Assembly: GCA_932521035.1 (NCBI GenBank) | Contig: OW051492.1 | Coordinates: 1,674,001-1,738,000, forward strand | Length of the DNA stretch: 64,000 bases | Direction of reading: 5' to 3' | DNA from: Oscheius dolichura | Taxonomy: Eukaryota > Nematoda > Chromadorea > Rhabditida > Rhabditidae | Shown: positions 35,601 through 50,600 of the stretch, piece after piece | Layout: each line of letters opens with the position of its first letter | How positions within the stretch are numbered: the first letter of the stretch is position 1 | Made by a program: the position numbers and the translations under genes | The notes under the pieces: model-generated | Database searches by the model: none | Told to the model about the DNA's origin: nothing | What the model saw: only the letters and a program-made list of their open reading frames with translations

Positions 35601-38600
35601 AGCCAGAGGAGAAGAAGGAGGCACCAAGGCCAGAAGAGACGGTACTGTTCTTCCGGCTGGGGATTCGGGTCGGGTCCTGTAAGGAAAATTGAGAAAGGAA
35701 AAACTGTCTCTCCCATCTTCTAACCATCCTGCCCAAGTTAACTTCTCTCTTGAAGCGTACGTTACGCGGAGAAAAAGTTTGTCAAACGCTGAGGAATAAT
35801 GGAACATCATGGAGGGAGGCACAGTTCAAAATAATGGAATCCATTCAAAGCTGGCTCAATGCAAGGGGGAAAAAACATCCACATCCAAAAAGATCTACCG
35901 TATCTCCTCGAATATCCGCTCTTCCGTCCGTAGGCACGCTTTGTAGAAATACTCCCGAGAGAATCAGATTGCTCTAAAACAAGCAGATCGCATTTTCCTT
36001 TAACTCTTCCACCAGGTTGACAAAATGGTAGTCATACTTGGAGATATGAAAGGGAATATCTCCACAAAGCGCGTTAACGGAAGGAAGAATACGGGTCAGG
36101 GGGCTATCAGGGCATTTTGACATTCGGATCGGGTCCAGCCTGTCCAGGAATTATCGGACCCGATCAGGAAGCTGCTCCCGTTTGATTGGCGTCTGTTCGA
36201 GTTAACCAGAGCCACAATTTTGTTAATGTGAGACGCCGGTGACCCCCAGAACCCTAATGAGGTATTAGAGGAAATACGGTAGTTCTATCATTAGGAGTAT
36301 GAATTGTGCCTCCTTCGGAAGACAACCCGCCCTCTAGATAACTCAAATCCCTAGAAAACTGTCAAAAAAAGTCTGTCCCTTGTGTTCCACCCGTCCCTAG
36401 TCTTTGTTCTCGTTTTGTTTGACTTTTACTTTTCTAATGAACCTGGCTTATTTCCAAAAGAAGTCAGTTCTCTTGTTTTGTTACCCCTTTTCAATCCTTG
36501 GTGGTTGTCCCCTCTATGTTGATTTTAAAAAGTTCGTTTTGACATCTCCAAATCAAATACTTTCGCTCTGTTCAAAACGAACTTTTCCCGCCCATTTTAA
36601 CCTTAAAAACTATAAAATAATGGTCATTTTTAGGCGGCAAAGAAGCCTAAAGTTACCCGAGAACTACAGCCACAGACCGTTGCTCGGGGTGACTTGGCTC
36701 ATTTCGAGTCGGTCATTGAGAATGCCACCAGTGTCAAGTGGTTCCATCAAGGGAAAGAGGTCACCTCCTCCACCCATGGTAGGCTTTCCCTCCTCTAAAA
36801 TATTACTGTATAATTCGTTGTAGGAGTCAAAATCAGCCAGGACAGCAGTTTCGAATTCCGACTGTCGTTGGATTCTAGCGTGTTTACCGAAGGAGAAGTC
36901 AGCATCAGTGGGGAGAATACGTACGGCTCAGCCAGTAGCAAGTAAGCCTGCTCCATTGCTAATTTAACTACCATAATCTTAGGACAACAATGACTGTAAC
37001 TGAACAGATGAAAGAGTTCCACAAACCGGAATTCACGGACAAATTGAAGGATATGGACGTGTGGAAGGATGAGCCCTTCCAGATGGACGTGATCGCTTTG
37101 AACAGCCCCCAATATAAATGGTACCTGAATGGAAAGGAATTGAAGAATGGAGAGAATGGAGTCGAGATCACCCAGGACGAGAACAAGAGCAGTTTGAAGA
37201 TTCCCAAAGCACTGCAGGACCATCAAGGAGCGGAAGTCCGCGTCACTGCGACGAATGAAGTTGGAACAAGTGAATGTACCTCGAAATTGACGGTGAAGGA
37301 GAGACCAACAGCCCCGAAGATCGAGGACGGACCACAGAATGTATCAGTCAAAGAAGGAGAGTCAGCAGAGTTCCGGGTTACGGTATCTGGCCACCCGGAA
37401 CCGACAGTCCAATGGTTCCTGAACGAGAAGATTATTGAACAGAGCCAGACGAAGATCTTCACAAAACAGGGACGGGATTATATTCTAAGAATTACTGAGA
37501 CCAAAGTCACGGAATCTGGAACAGTCCGCGTTGTGGCGAGCAACCCCGCGGGAACAGATACTAAGGAGAGCAAACTCATTGTGGAACAGAAGATCACCGC
37601 TCCGGTCTTTACTGGAAAATTATCGGAGACAACAGTGAAGGAGAACGAATCAGCCAACTGGAATGTGAAGATAGAAAACCCCAAGGGAACGACAGTCAAG
37701 TGGTACATAAATGGAAAGGAACTGTCGCCAAAGGACGGAGTTGAGGTGGGGATTTGACTTTATTTAGAGATTTTAAAGGATGTAGAGGGGAGTGACAGTC
37801 CTTTAAAAGTATATAATGCCCTTATTTTAAAGATTATTGTAAGATGAAAAATAGACCTTGGAGAGCGGGGCGCCCAGTTCGGCTCGGTTCTCGATAGTTC
37901 GATCCCTTGCACCCGTAAAGTCTCGGCAAGGCAAAGATATAAAGGAGACACAGTTTTGTAACTGTTTGGAATAAAGATGAGCCTGCTGCAGAGACTTTAC
38001 GGGTGCAGGGGATCGGACTATTGAGAACCGAGCCCCCTAGTTCCCAGGGCCATTTGTTTCGGGGCTATAAATTCTCCATAGAGTACTATTAAACTGGCTA
38101 AACTGCTGGGCATTCATCCCGGGACCCTAGATTCAGAAAAATATTATTTTACAGCAGTTTCTCTCCCTAAATCTAATAAAATTACAGATTTCTGACGATG
38201 GAAACGGTAACTTCAAGTTGACAGCCAAGGCCTCCCCCGATATGGATGGAACTCTGACCGTCAAGGCGACTAATGAAGCCGGAACGGCTGAAGACAGCGC
38301 CAAGGTGAGCCTCTCTCCTCTTTTTTTTTCTATTAAAAGCACACCTTTCCGCATGTCTTCTCTCCTCTATCTTCACCCCCTTTTTATAGGTTAACGTCCA
38401 AGGAGCACAACGGAAGCCAGAATTCACTAAACAGCCACAGAATCATGAGACAACAATTGACGAGAGTGTCAAGTTCAGCGCCATCGTTGAAGGAACCCCG
38501 ACACCTCAGGCATGATCCTCATTCTATTCTATACCGTATCCTCTAAAAAAGTTTTCACTCAAAGCACAAAAACCGCAAGAAATCCCGCTTTGCACGGCTA

Positions 38601-41600
38601 AACCTCTTCAAAGAGCTGGCACGCCTTCCGCGCGCCCGCACCCGTAAAATCTCGGCAGCTGCGCGGATAGTCACTTGGCGACAGGAAGCCAAAGCTGCGC
38701 GCAGCTGCCGAGGTTTTACGGGTGCGGCAGCTGGTCAAAGACGGTCTCTTTCCACCTCAAAAGCTCTTGCACTCCTTTTACAAGCTCTAATTTTAGAACT
38801 TTATAGAATTTTTTAGTCCAAATTAATATAAACTCGAGGTAAACCTCCTTTTTAGGTGTCTTGGTTCCTGAATGGAAAGAAATTGGAGGATGGAGCAGAC
38901 GCTCATGTGAAACATGACACAGAGACTGGAAAGACTTCTGTCCGTATCCACAAGCCCAAGGAAGCCGACAGTGGCCAGGTCAAAGCCGTGGCTGAAAATG
39001 CCCTTGGAAAGACCGAAGCCACCGCTGACCTAAAGGTTTCGAGAAAGACAGAAGTTCCGAAATTCACGACGAATATGGACGACAGACAGGTGAACGAGGG
39101 AACCACAGTCAAGTACACCTCCACGGTGGAGGGATATCCCGTACCGACGGTGGAATGGACCCTCAATGGAGAGCCTGTCACCAAGCATCCGTGAGTTTTT
39201 TCCCATTAGAAAGGGAAGCAACGAGTTTTTTAGTAATATCAAGATCAGCGACGATGGAATCAACCATACCATCGAGATTTCTGACATCACACCGGCTCAG
39301 GCTGGAGAACTTTCTTGCCAGGTAGGTAGCGAGGGAATTTGGAGCATCACAGTTAGACAGCGAGGCAGAGAATACGCCGTTTTCTGCCTTATATACCGTC
39401 AAAAACCGTAAAATAGGCGAAAGAGATAGAAAACTAAAGAATTTGAGCATATTCGAGTATTCCGCTGTCTAATTGTGGCGGCTCGCTGTCTAATTGTAGT
39501 ATTATTTGCGTAAAAATTCCCTTTCCAGGCCACAAATCCCGTCGGTTTCAAGAAGCAAAACGTCCAACTTGCTGTCAAGATAGTCGGCGAGGCTCCAGTC
39601 TTCACCAAGAATCTAACCGACCTCCTAGTCACTGAAGGAGACCTTACGTTGATGGAAGCCCGTCTGAAAGTCGTCAAGCCAAAGCCCAAGATCACATGGC
39701 TCAGAGAGGGCAAAGAATTCACAGCTGACAACCACTGGAGGCTGGAGGAGAAGGACGACGGCACCCTGGTGTTGAAGATTGTCACCACCGAAATGGCAGA
39801 CAAGTGCCGTATTACGATCAAGGCGGAGAACCACTTCGGGGTGGCGGAATGCGCCGCTAGTCTCGGCGTCGTAAAGAAGGTTCCGATGGCCAAGCCGGCC
39901 TTCCAGAGCGACATTGCCCCTATCAACATCGTAGAGGGCGACTCGCTCCAGACGAAGCTCTTGATCACTGGTAATCCTACGCCCTTCGTCAAGTGGTACA
40001 TCAACGGGACACTGGTCTGCGAGACGGAGGACACGGAGATTACCAATGCCAATGGCGTCTATTCCCTGACAATCCATGGCTGTAGTCCTGACATGTCGGG
40101 AAAGATCAAGTGCACGGCTTACAATAAGGCGGGAGAAGTGTCGACCGAGGGAACTTTGAAAGTCACCAAACCGATACCGGTGGAATTCGAGACATCGCTA
40201 TGTGACGCCACCTGCAGGGAAGGAGATACACTGAAGTTGAAGGCTGTACTGCTGGGAGAACCAGAACCCGTTGTCTCTTGGTGAGTAAGGGAAGCGGAGA
40301 AAGTCTTTTCGGGCGTTTAGCAGGGTTCCAAAAACGAATTATTACTGTAATATAGGAAATAAGACGGTTGGAAATAAGGGGGACGGGGTTGGGCCAAAAT
40401 TCTTTGAACCGGGGTCCACGACTTTTTGAGCCCCGAAAATGGGTATCAATCGTTTCGGGACCTGCAAATTACAGTCTTGAGGACTAGAAAACTCAAAAGT
40501 GTTAGGGTTACTGTATTCTCCAGGGACTACTGAGAGGCGCAGTGCAGTTTTAAATAGCCCAATTCGTTTAGGGGCCTTTTGTTCGGGTTCTGAGGTCCAT
40601 AACTAAAATTCCTCCTAGGAAGGGTTCTGTAAAGCTCTCCCAGGGTTACTGTAGTGTTATGGGCAGTTCTTGAAACGATTAGGTGGCTCAAAGGCTCATT
40701 TTCCCGGGATTTTGAGGCTCTAGCTCCACCAGGACCTTATTCTTGAAAATCCTGGGCTAGTTCCTTTGTATTCGTCTCGGGACCCGTCTGTAACTTTTCC
40801 CTGACTTACAGTACCCTTGTCAACTGAAAAATCTTCAATTTTAGGTACGTCAACGGTAAGAAACTGGAAGAGACCCAGAATATCAAGATCCACGCCGAGA
40901 AGGGTACTTATACCGTGACTATCAAGGATATCACCTGTGACTACTCTGGAAGAGTTGTCTGTGAGGCTGTCAACGAGTACGGAAAGGCCAGCAGTGAAGC
41001 CATGTTGTTGGTTCTTCCCCGTGGAGAGCCCCCAGACTTCTTGGAATGGCTCTCAAATGTCCGTGCTCGACAGGGATCCAAAGTGGTACACAAGGTCGTC
41101 TTTACTGGCGACCCGCGGCCTACTCTCACTTGGTATATTAACAACGAGGAGATCAAACCAGGAAAGGATATTACCATCGTGACGGATGAGAAGACCAGCA
41201 CGTTGACGATCAACAACTTCAACCCTAATGTCCATGTCGGGGAGATCATCTGCAAGGCGGAGAATGACGCCGGAGAAGTGTCCTGCACAGCCAATATGGC
41301 TACCTACACCAGTGGTGAGTCATTTTTAGTATAAAAATCATAAAAATATGCAAAAAAAAAGTGAAAAAAACAATAATATACCAGAAGAAAAAAAGCAAAA
41401 CAGAATTGTCGCCTAGCGGATCCGAACCCCTGACTATTCGAATGGGAAATTTCACAATCCCTGCGCCATTTGACGCGCCTTTCTATTTTGAGGATTACGG
41501 TAGTTTCCATAACATTTTGTGCTATTTTTCTGGATGAAAACTGATCCTTTCGATGTGACGAATTTTTTGCCGTACGTCATTTTCGCAGAAACCTATTTGT

Positions 41601-44600
41601 TCAAAAGTTATATCAAAAATAAAATGAGCATTTCAGATATGTTCTCTGAATCGGAATCCGACGCCCAGCTTGAAGATTTCGGAGTGGAAGACGCCGCGAC
41701 GGATGAGGAGAGCCTCAGGGAAGATAACAAGACCCCTGTCAGGACTCCTACGCCCGTCATGGCCCCGAAATTCATCACAAAGATCAAAGACACCAAGGCG
41801 AAGAAGGGCGGAGAGGCCATCTTCGAATGTGTGGTTCCCGACACGAAGGGAGTCGTCTGCAAATGGCTGAAGGATGGCAAGGAGATCGAGCTGATCGCCA
41901 GGATCCGTGTCCAGAGCCGCATGGTCGAAGGAGCCAATCAAATCGCCCACGAGCTGATCATTGACGACGTCAAGCCGGAGGATATCGGCCGTTACAGTGT
42001 AATTGTCGAAAATTCGGCTGGAAAAGACATGTGCGAGGCGAATTTGACAATTATTGAGACGATCGAGAAGCCGGCAGACAAAGCACCGGAATTCATTACC
42101 AAGCTGCAGGACAAGAAGGTCGAGACCAGCGAGAAAGTCGTCTTCGAGTGCAAAGTCCAGGGAGAGCCGCAGCCAAGCGTCAGCTGGTACCATGAGACGG
42201 TGAGTCGGACAAAATATAGGAGGCGAGAAGGGAGAATAGTGAAATGGCGTTTTTGTCCATAGTACGCCTTGCTGGATTACCTTTTCCCATTAATTTTGGC
42301 CTCAGAAAAGAACTATTCAATCCCGAGACAGGGTATAGAAGGCTTCCGATACTGTGGCCTACTAGAGAGACGGATTTCCGCTTTCCATCTCCTTTAGAAC
42401 GGGAATTTTGAAATGGGAAGAAATGATGCTTTATACCATAGTTACAATGGAAAGCACCCCATGAGATATTTTTCTGATGAAAAAAGACGTTAGAAAAGTT
42501 CCCAGCCCTTCTGGAAGAGCCTAGAGTGGTCTCCGGCATTGTGGCGGGGACAGTGACCAGTAAATTAGACTCTGGAAAGACTACCGGCAACTTTGGATGA
42601 CTATTTTTAGGACAGATTTGAAAATTGGCCTTATTTTAGAAAATACGGTAGATATTCAGTGAGACATGATGGAAACCTCGAACTGGCCCGAAAACCAATA
42701 GATTCCTGGGATAATTCCTCCTTTTCCAGATTAAAATCACCGAATCCTCAACGGTCAAGATCGAGACCGTTGACCAGGTCCAGAGGTTGACAATCTCTGC
42801 TGCTGAACTCAAGGACAAGGGCAAGTACGCCTGTGTGGCCGAGAATACGGCCGGAACGAGCAGGACAGAAGCCACTTTGGATGTCACCGGTGAGTATTGT
42901 CTGCTTGGACTCTTGCCGTGTGTCATATTTTGTAGAAAAGTCACTGAATACCTACTTTTGTTTGTCTTTTTTTGCACATCGTTACACACCTTTTACCTTT
43001 GTCTTTTGTTTTTGTATTATGTCCGAAAAGGAGAGAGAATTGTATCATGGGAGCGTCCTGGTTGTAGCTTTACTTTTTGGAACTTGGAATACGCTATTCT
43101 CACTTATTTTCGTCTCAAAAATGACTCTAACTATATTTTTGTACACAATTTATACAAAAAATACAAAAAAAACGAAGAAAAATCAGAAAGAAAATCAAAT
43201 TTTGGTCATTTTTCGCAATTTTAACTATTTGGTACTCAATTGCATATTATTTTTGTTCCGACGCAAAAAATTGAAATATTATGCATTTTTCGTCATTTTT
43301 GTTGGAATTTTACATATTTTTCGATGTTTTTTTATCTTCTAAAAATTAAATATCCCAAGAAGAGCCAAAAAGTAAAGCTATACCGTGTGTCCCGCATGAT
43401 TAGTTACATAAAAATCTAAATAAATAAAATCATGTCATACCTCATCTAACCCACCAATCTTACAGCACACGCACCTGAATTCACAAAGCGTTTGGAGGAT
43501 CGTAGCGTATCAGTTGGCGAGAAGTTGGCGCTCTCGTGTTCCGTTCGGGGTCAACCACAGCCGCATGTTGATTTCTATCGTGGCGAGACGCGTCTCGTCT
43601 CATCGGAGCGGATCGCTGTTGAGCATGATAAAACTAACACCCATTGGCGTATTGTGATCCAATCCACCACGAGAGAAGAACTGAATACCACCTATCGGGC
43701 CGTCGCCACCAATTCCGCCGGCACCGCCACTTCCGAAGCTAAGATTAGCGAGAAATCCGTAGCTCCTGTCTTTGAACAAGGCTTGAAATCAACCAGCGTC
43801 AAGGAGAAGGAAGAAATCCGGATGGAGGTGAAAGTTAGTGGAACTGCGCCTAACGTCGAGTTCCTAAAGGACGGCCAGCCGGTCGAGGAGGATAACAACC
43901 ACAAGATTGAGAAAGACAGCGAGACAGGCAAATTCACCCTGGTTATTAAAGAATCAGCCCTGGTGGATGCCGGCAGCTACACGGCCAAGGCGTCAAACCC
44001 GGCTGGGAGTGCGGAATCCACAGCGACGGCAGATGTCACCCGCCAGTTGGAAGCCCCCGTCTTTACCAAGGAGCTGGTCTCTGTTGAGATTAAAGAGAAG
44101 ACCTCTACCAGTCTTCAAGTTACGGTAAAAGGTATTCCCGAGCCGGAGATCCAGTGGCAGAAGGATGGAACTACCGTAACCATCGATGGTACCCATCTGA
44201 TTAGCAAGAAGCTGTCCTCTTCGGAGCATAGCCTAGAAATCAAAGAGGCTAGAAAGGAAGACGCTGGGCATTACACTGCCGTGGCCAAGAATGAAGCCGG
44301 CACTGCCAGGACAGAATGTGACGTGAAGATAGCCAAGCAGACGGAGGCTCCGAGATTCACGGAAGAGTTGAAATCATTGGAAATCAAAGAGACCGAAACT
44401 CTGACCCTCTCGGTTACGGTAACTGGCGAACCAGTACCTACAGTAATCTGGAAGAAGGACAACAACCCGGTGGAGATTGACAACAGCCATATTCTGGCGA
44501 AGGATGAGGGCAATGGTCACTTCACCCTGACCATTAAAGAGGCAAAGAAGACAGACGTCGGAAGTTACAGCTGCGTGGCGACGAATGAAGTAGGAGTGGC

Positions 44601-47600
44601 CACCACAAGCTGTGAACTTAAATTCGCCAAGATCTTGGAGGCTCCCCACTTCACGGAAGAGCTAAGGAATCGAGAAGTCAAAGAGAGGCAGAGCCTGACC
44701 CTGTCGGTTACAGTAGTCGGCGAGCCGGCTCCTACAGTAACCTGGGAGAAGGACAGCCGCCCAGTGGAGATAGATCACAGGCATGTGGTCTCCCGGGATG
44801 ACGGCAACGGCCATTTCTCCCTGACTATCAATGAATCCCGAAAAGAAGACGTCGGGCATTATACGGCAGTGGCTAAGAATGAAGTCGGCTCGGCCAAGAC
44901 CGAATGCGACGTCAGATTGGCTAAAATTTTGGAAGAACCTCGCTTCACAGAAGAGTTGAGGAATATGGAAGTGAAAGAAAAGGAGAGCCTAACCCTGAAG
45001 GTTACGGTAACCGGCCAGCCGGAGCCTAAAGTCCAATGGCAGAAGGATGGCCACCCAGTGAATATCGACAATACTCATCTGATTGCGAAAGACGAGGGTA
45101 ATGGCAGCTTCACCCTGACTGTCAAGGATTCTCGCCAAGAAGATTCTGGACATTATACCGCTGTGGCGATAAATACCGCGGGAATAGCCACCTCCGAGTG
45201 CGACGTGAAGTTTGCCAAGGTTCTGGAGGGGCCGCGCTTCACGGAGGAGTTGAGAAATATGGAAGTCAAGGAGAAGGAAAGCCTCTCCCTGTCAGTTACG
45301 GTAGTCGGAGAGCCAAAGCCTGAAGTTGAGTGGAAGAAGGACGGCAGGCCGGTGGAGATCGACAATTCCCATGTCCTGGCTAAAGATGAGGGAAATGGAC
45401 ACTTCACCCTGACCATTAAAGAGGCAAGGAAGGAAGACGTCGGCCATTATACCGCCGTGGCCAAGAATGAAGTCGGCCAGGCTTCCACAGAATGCGACGT
45501 GAAGTTTGCTAAGACCTCGGAGGCTCCGAGATTCACGGAGGAACTGAAACCCATGGAAGTTAAAGAATCCGAGACGCTGGCCCTCTCGGTTACGGTAGCA
45601 GCCGAACCAGCACCTACAGTAACCTGGAAGAAGGACAACACCCCGGTGGAGATTGACAACAGCCATATTCTGGCGAAGGATGAGGGCAATGGTCACTTCA
45701 CCCTGACCATTAAAGATGCCCGCCAGTCGGATGTCGGCAGCTACAGTTGCACGGCGACGAATGAGGCCGGAAAGGCCACCACCGAAGCCAAAATGGGAGT
45801 ACTAGAAGATCTCCTGGCTCCTCACTTCGTCGAGGGACTCAAGCCCTTAGAAACAGAAGAAGGAAAGCCGGCCGAGTTGTCGGTTACGGTAGAAGGAAAA
45901 CCCGAGCCCGAGGTTGTTTTCCTCAAGGACGGAGTAGCTATCAAGAGCGACGGTGTCCATCACGAGATACGGACGGATAGCCACGGCCATCATGTCCTGG
46001 TCATCAAGGCGGTTGACCTCAAAGACGAGGGGAAATACACTTGTGTGGCTCAGAACAAAGCAGGAAAGGAGGAAAGCATCGGAGAGTTGAAGATCCCCCG
46101 CTATGGATTCGAAAAAACGAAAGAGGAAGAGATCACCCCGATGTTTGTCGAACCCCTAAAGGAAGCCACCGCGACAATTGGAGATACCGTAACCCTCGAA
46201 TGTAAAGTCAACGCCGAGAGCAAGCCAGAAATCAAATGGTATCAGAATGACAAGCCGGTCGCTCTGGGACCTCATGTGGAGTCAACAATGACGGAGGACG
46301 GCCTCATTCGATTGGTTATCCACGGAGCCACGGCTGAAGACATTGGAGCTTATCGATGTGAAGCCGTGAATAAGGTCGGAGCGGCTAAAACAACCGCTGA
46401 ATTGAAATACGCCAAGGAGATGACAGCCCAAGTTGCGGAAGAAAGTGTTGAAGAGTTTGCTGAATTGAAAATGGAAGAAATCCAGGGTAAGGGAGGAAAG
46501 TGGGACAGAGAAGCGAGATTCATCCCTATGTTGCATGCATGCACCTTTGTTCGCTTCTTTTTATGTTTTACTAACTGTAGAAATAGTATAGCAAATAGAG
46601 AAAACAGTAGTATACAGTATACATGCCCAGGAGGAGGTAATTTGGGGGGAAGGCCAAAGGAAACCGGGGTCGGGGACCTCCTACAGTAACCTATAGATTC
46701 CAGGGAAGAACCCGTGCTCTAGAGCAGTTCTATTTGGTAATATTGGGAGGAAAGAGGGAGAAAAGCGATACTGTAGATTCCTAACGTCCCCCTCTTCCCC
46801 CTTCATGAATTGTCTCTGGAGGAAATTCAATAATTCTTGTAGTCCTTGGAGAAAGGACGCGCACCGGGTCAGGCAAGCTTTCCTGGGATTTTACTCTGGG
46901 TAAAATGCCCTTGTGAATTATTCCACTGCCTTCATTTTTCTTAGATCTCCGTCCACAAGTACCTGGGAACCGTTTTTTTGGGAAAAATTCCAAAATTTGG
47001 GCGATTCTTTGGAAGTCTCAGGGTCTTACAGACGAAATGACGACTCCCCTCCAATTATTTGAGATTTTGAATAATTTGTAGCGTTTTTTGGGAAATGTTC
47101 CTGAGAAAACCTTCCTTTGGGTCCTCCACTTCATTTTAGAAGCCAAACTGGGGAACAGTTTTCGAATTTTGGAAAAAATCAGCCTTTCCCTCCTATCCTC
47201 TTCCTGGACATGTATTTCGGCCCTAGGCATCTAACAGCTTGTCTAGAATAAGTAGAAGAATGCCCAATAGCTGCTCCACCTCTTCTTCTTGTACAAAATA
47301 ATGGTCAATTTGCAGAAAAAGCGAAAACATCTGATATTTCTGGTCGTGGACCTCCGGAGTTCATTGAGCTTCTCCGCTCTTGTACCGTTACCATCGGTCA
47401 GACCGCGGTGCTCAAATGTCGTGTGAAGGGAGAACCCCGTCCCAAGATAAAATGGACAAAGGATGGAAAAGAAGTCGAGATGACGACGAGAATCAAGACC
47501 GAATTCAAGGATGACGGCTACATTACCCTCACCTTCACAGAGACCGAACAGAAGGACGCCGGCGAGTACAAGTGAGTCCTCCTCTTTCTAAATAACCCTA

Positions 47601-50600
47601 CCGTAATCCATATTTTAATGAGATTTTTCAGATGCCATGCTGAGAATGAATATGGCAAAGCCTGGACCGAAGGACCTATCGTCCTTACCCAGGTGGGAGC
47701 TGCCCCGACGGAGGGAGACGCTCCGGACTTTGTGCTTCCCGTCCGACCGGTTATTGTGGAGGAGGGAGAGACTGCCGTCTTGGAAGGAAAGATCAGCGGA
47801 AAACCGAAGCCAACAGTCAAATGGTGAGTTCTTTTTTCTCTGAAAATAAGGTATAAATGGTCCTGGAGCGGTACATTTAAACAAAAATGGGTTTCACGCT
47901 TTCTTGGTTACGGTATTCAACTGAAATGGGCGCATTTTGCAATATTTTGAATTCCTGGTGACGTTTTCCCGTTAACTTGTCTTCTGGAGGTTCTAAATTG
48001 TCTGGGACCGTCTTTTTCAACCTCGGAAATCGTTCCAGGACCATTTTACGGTTTAGGAGGTTTTGAAGCGAATATTTAGCCAAATTAGAGGGTTGTCATC
48101 GCTTCAGTGCTCATTCTTCCAGTTTTCTGACCAATTCCTTTGACTAACTGCTCGTTTTCAGGTACAAAAACGGCAAGGAAGTGCAGGAGAACGACCGGGT
48201 GAAGATCGAATCTCTCGAAGACGGAACCCAACGTCTCACTGTCAAGGATTCCCTCATCTCCGACACCGATGAGTACCGCTGCGAGGCCTCCAACGAATAT
48301 GGAGATGTCTGGTCCGATGTGACCCTCACCGTCAAGGAGAAGCACATGGAAGCTCCCGAATTCGTCAAGGAACTCCGAGCCGTCGCTGTTGTCGAAGGAA
48401 AGAAGGCTGAATTCGAATGCCGGATCAGCGGAATCCCCAAGCCTGATGTTAAATGGTTCAAGGATGGCGAGGAGGTTCCGACAGATGCCCGAGTTCATCG
48501 GGAATCGTCGGATGACGGCACAGAGAAGCTGATCATCGAGACCAGCAAAGTGGAAGATCAAGGAAATTATAAGGTCGAGCTGACGAACCCAGCCGGCCAG
48601 ATGAGCAGCAAGGCACCGCTTGCCGTAACCCCGGCAGAGACGTTGAAGATTAAGAAGGGACTAGAGGACCAGAAGATCACGACAGGAATGAAGATTCTCC
48701 TCTCGGTCGAGGTTGAAGGCAAACCCAAGACTGTCAAGTGGTATAGAGACAATCAACAGCTCTCAGCCAGTTCTACCACGAAATTAGAACAGGTCACGGA
48801 TCAGGTCTACAAATTGGAGATCTCCTCCGGGCAGCCGACCGATGCCGGAAGTTATCGCGTCGTCCTGTCGACGGAATCCGTCTCAGTGGAGAGTAGCTGC
48901 ACAGTTACTGTATCCGAAGGAGTGCCGACCTTTAAAAAGGGCCTGACGGACCAGAAGGTCCCGAAGGGAACACCAATGACCTTGGAGGTTGAGGTGGAAG
49001 GCAAGCCGAAGAGTGTCAAATGGTACAAGGGAGACGAGGAGCTGCCGGGAGAAGATCTCGGAAATGGAAAGTATCGTCTGGTTGTGCCGAACTTTGACGA
49101 GAAGGATATTGGAAAGTATAAGGTGGTGGCGGAGAATGGCGACGGGAAGGCCGACAGCTCGGCGAATGCTGCCCTGGCCGATGATGGAAAGGACAAGGCC
49201 AAGCCGGAGATTGTCTCAGGTAAGAGAGATACTGTATCACAACATAATAATATAATTTCTAGGCCTGGTACCGACTACCGTAACTCAGGGAGAGACAGCC
49301 ACCTTCACTGTCAAGGTTAAAGGCCCCGTCAAGGGAGTCAAGTGGTACAAAAATGGAAAGGAGATTCCCAACGCCAAGACCAAGAACCCCGAAAACGGTG
49401 TCTACGTTCTGGAAGTGCCAAATGCCCAGAAAGACGACACCGCGGATTACAAGGTCGTCCTCTCGAATGACGCCGGCGAGGCGGACAGCTCCGCCGCGCT
49501 GACTGTCAAACTCCCGGGATTGGAAATCGCCAAGGGATTGGAAGATCAAGCAGTACCCAAGGGAGAGAAGGCCGTCCTCGAAGTCAAGACAAAGGGCAAG
49601 CCAAAGACTGTCAAATGGTATAAGAATGGAAAGGAGATCGCCCCAGGAGACAAGGCCAAGCCGGAGACTGCTGGCGATGACACGTTCCGTCTCGTTATCC
49701 CCAAGATGGATGACGATGATGTGGCTGACTATAAGGTTGTGTTGACTGATGACGATGGCAATACAGCTGATTCTGCCTGTGCCTTGACTGTGAAGCTTCC
49801 CCGATTGGAGATTACCAAGGGATTGGAGGATCAGGCCGTGGAGAAGGGGAAGAAGGCAGTGTTGGAGGTTAAGACGAATGCCAAGCCGAAGACTGTCAAA
49901 TGGTACAAGAATGGAAAAGAGATCGGCCCTGGAGACAAGGCCAAGCCCGAATCCGATGGAACCAGTCACAAACTTGTCATCCCCGACGCGGAGGACGACG
50001 ACGCCGCCACCTACAAAGTGGTCCTGGCTGGAGAGGACGACACCCCGGCTGATTCTAGCTGTGCCCTGACGGTTAAACTCCCGGCCGAGGAGCCGCGCTT
50101 CATTAAAGGACTGGAAGATCAAACAGTACCTGTTGGAAGCCCCTTGGCTCTGGAAATTAAGACCTCCGGCTCACCGAAAACGGTGAAATGGTACAAGAAT
50201 GGAAAGGAACTGTCAGCAGTGGCTGGAAAGATCAATCTAAAGAAGATCGACGATAATAACTACGTCTTGGAAGTGCCTAAATCAGCTATCGAAGATTCTG
50301 GAGACTACAAGGTGGAGATCGAGAACGAAGCAGGAAAAGCCACCTCCCAAGGAAAGATTACGGTAGAGCCCAAGCTTACCTTCATCGTCCCCTTGAAAGA
50401 CCAGGAGGTCGTCGAGGGAGAGAATGCTGTCTTCAAGCTGGAGACGAATTCCAAGCCAAGGACAGTTAAATGGTACAAGAATGGACAGGAGATCACCCCC
50501 TCTGCACACTTTGTCCTCTCCGGAGATGATAAAACCTACAGCCTTACCATCAAACAAGCTACTAAAGAAGACGCCGCCCAGTTCAAGGTCGTCCTGGCTA

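Noticed and set aside
42787-43342. Plus-strand frames reading through unc-89 intron 36
   Set aside because: Phe/Lys-rich AT-driven openness; the GTGAGT donor at 42890 and the phase-1 acceptor at 43465 give the correct Ig continuation.
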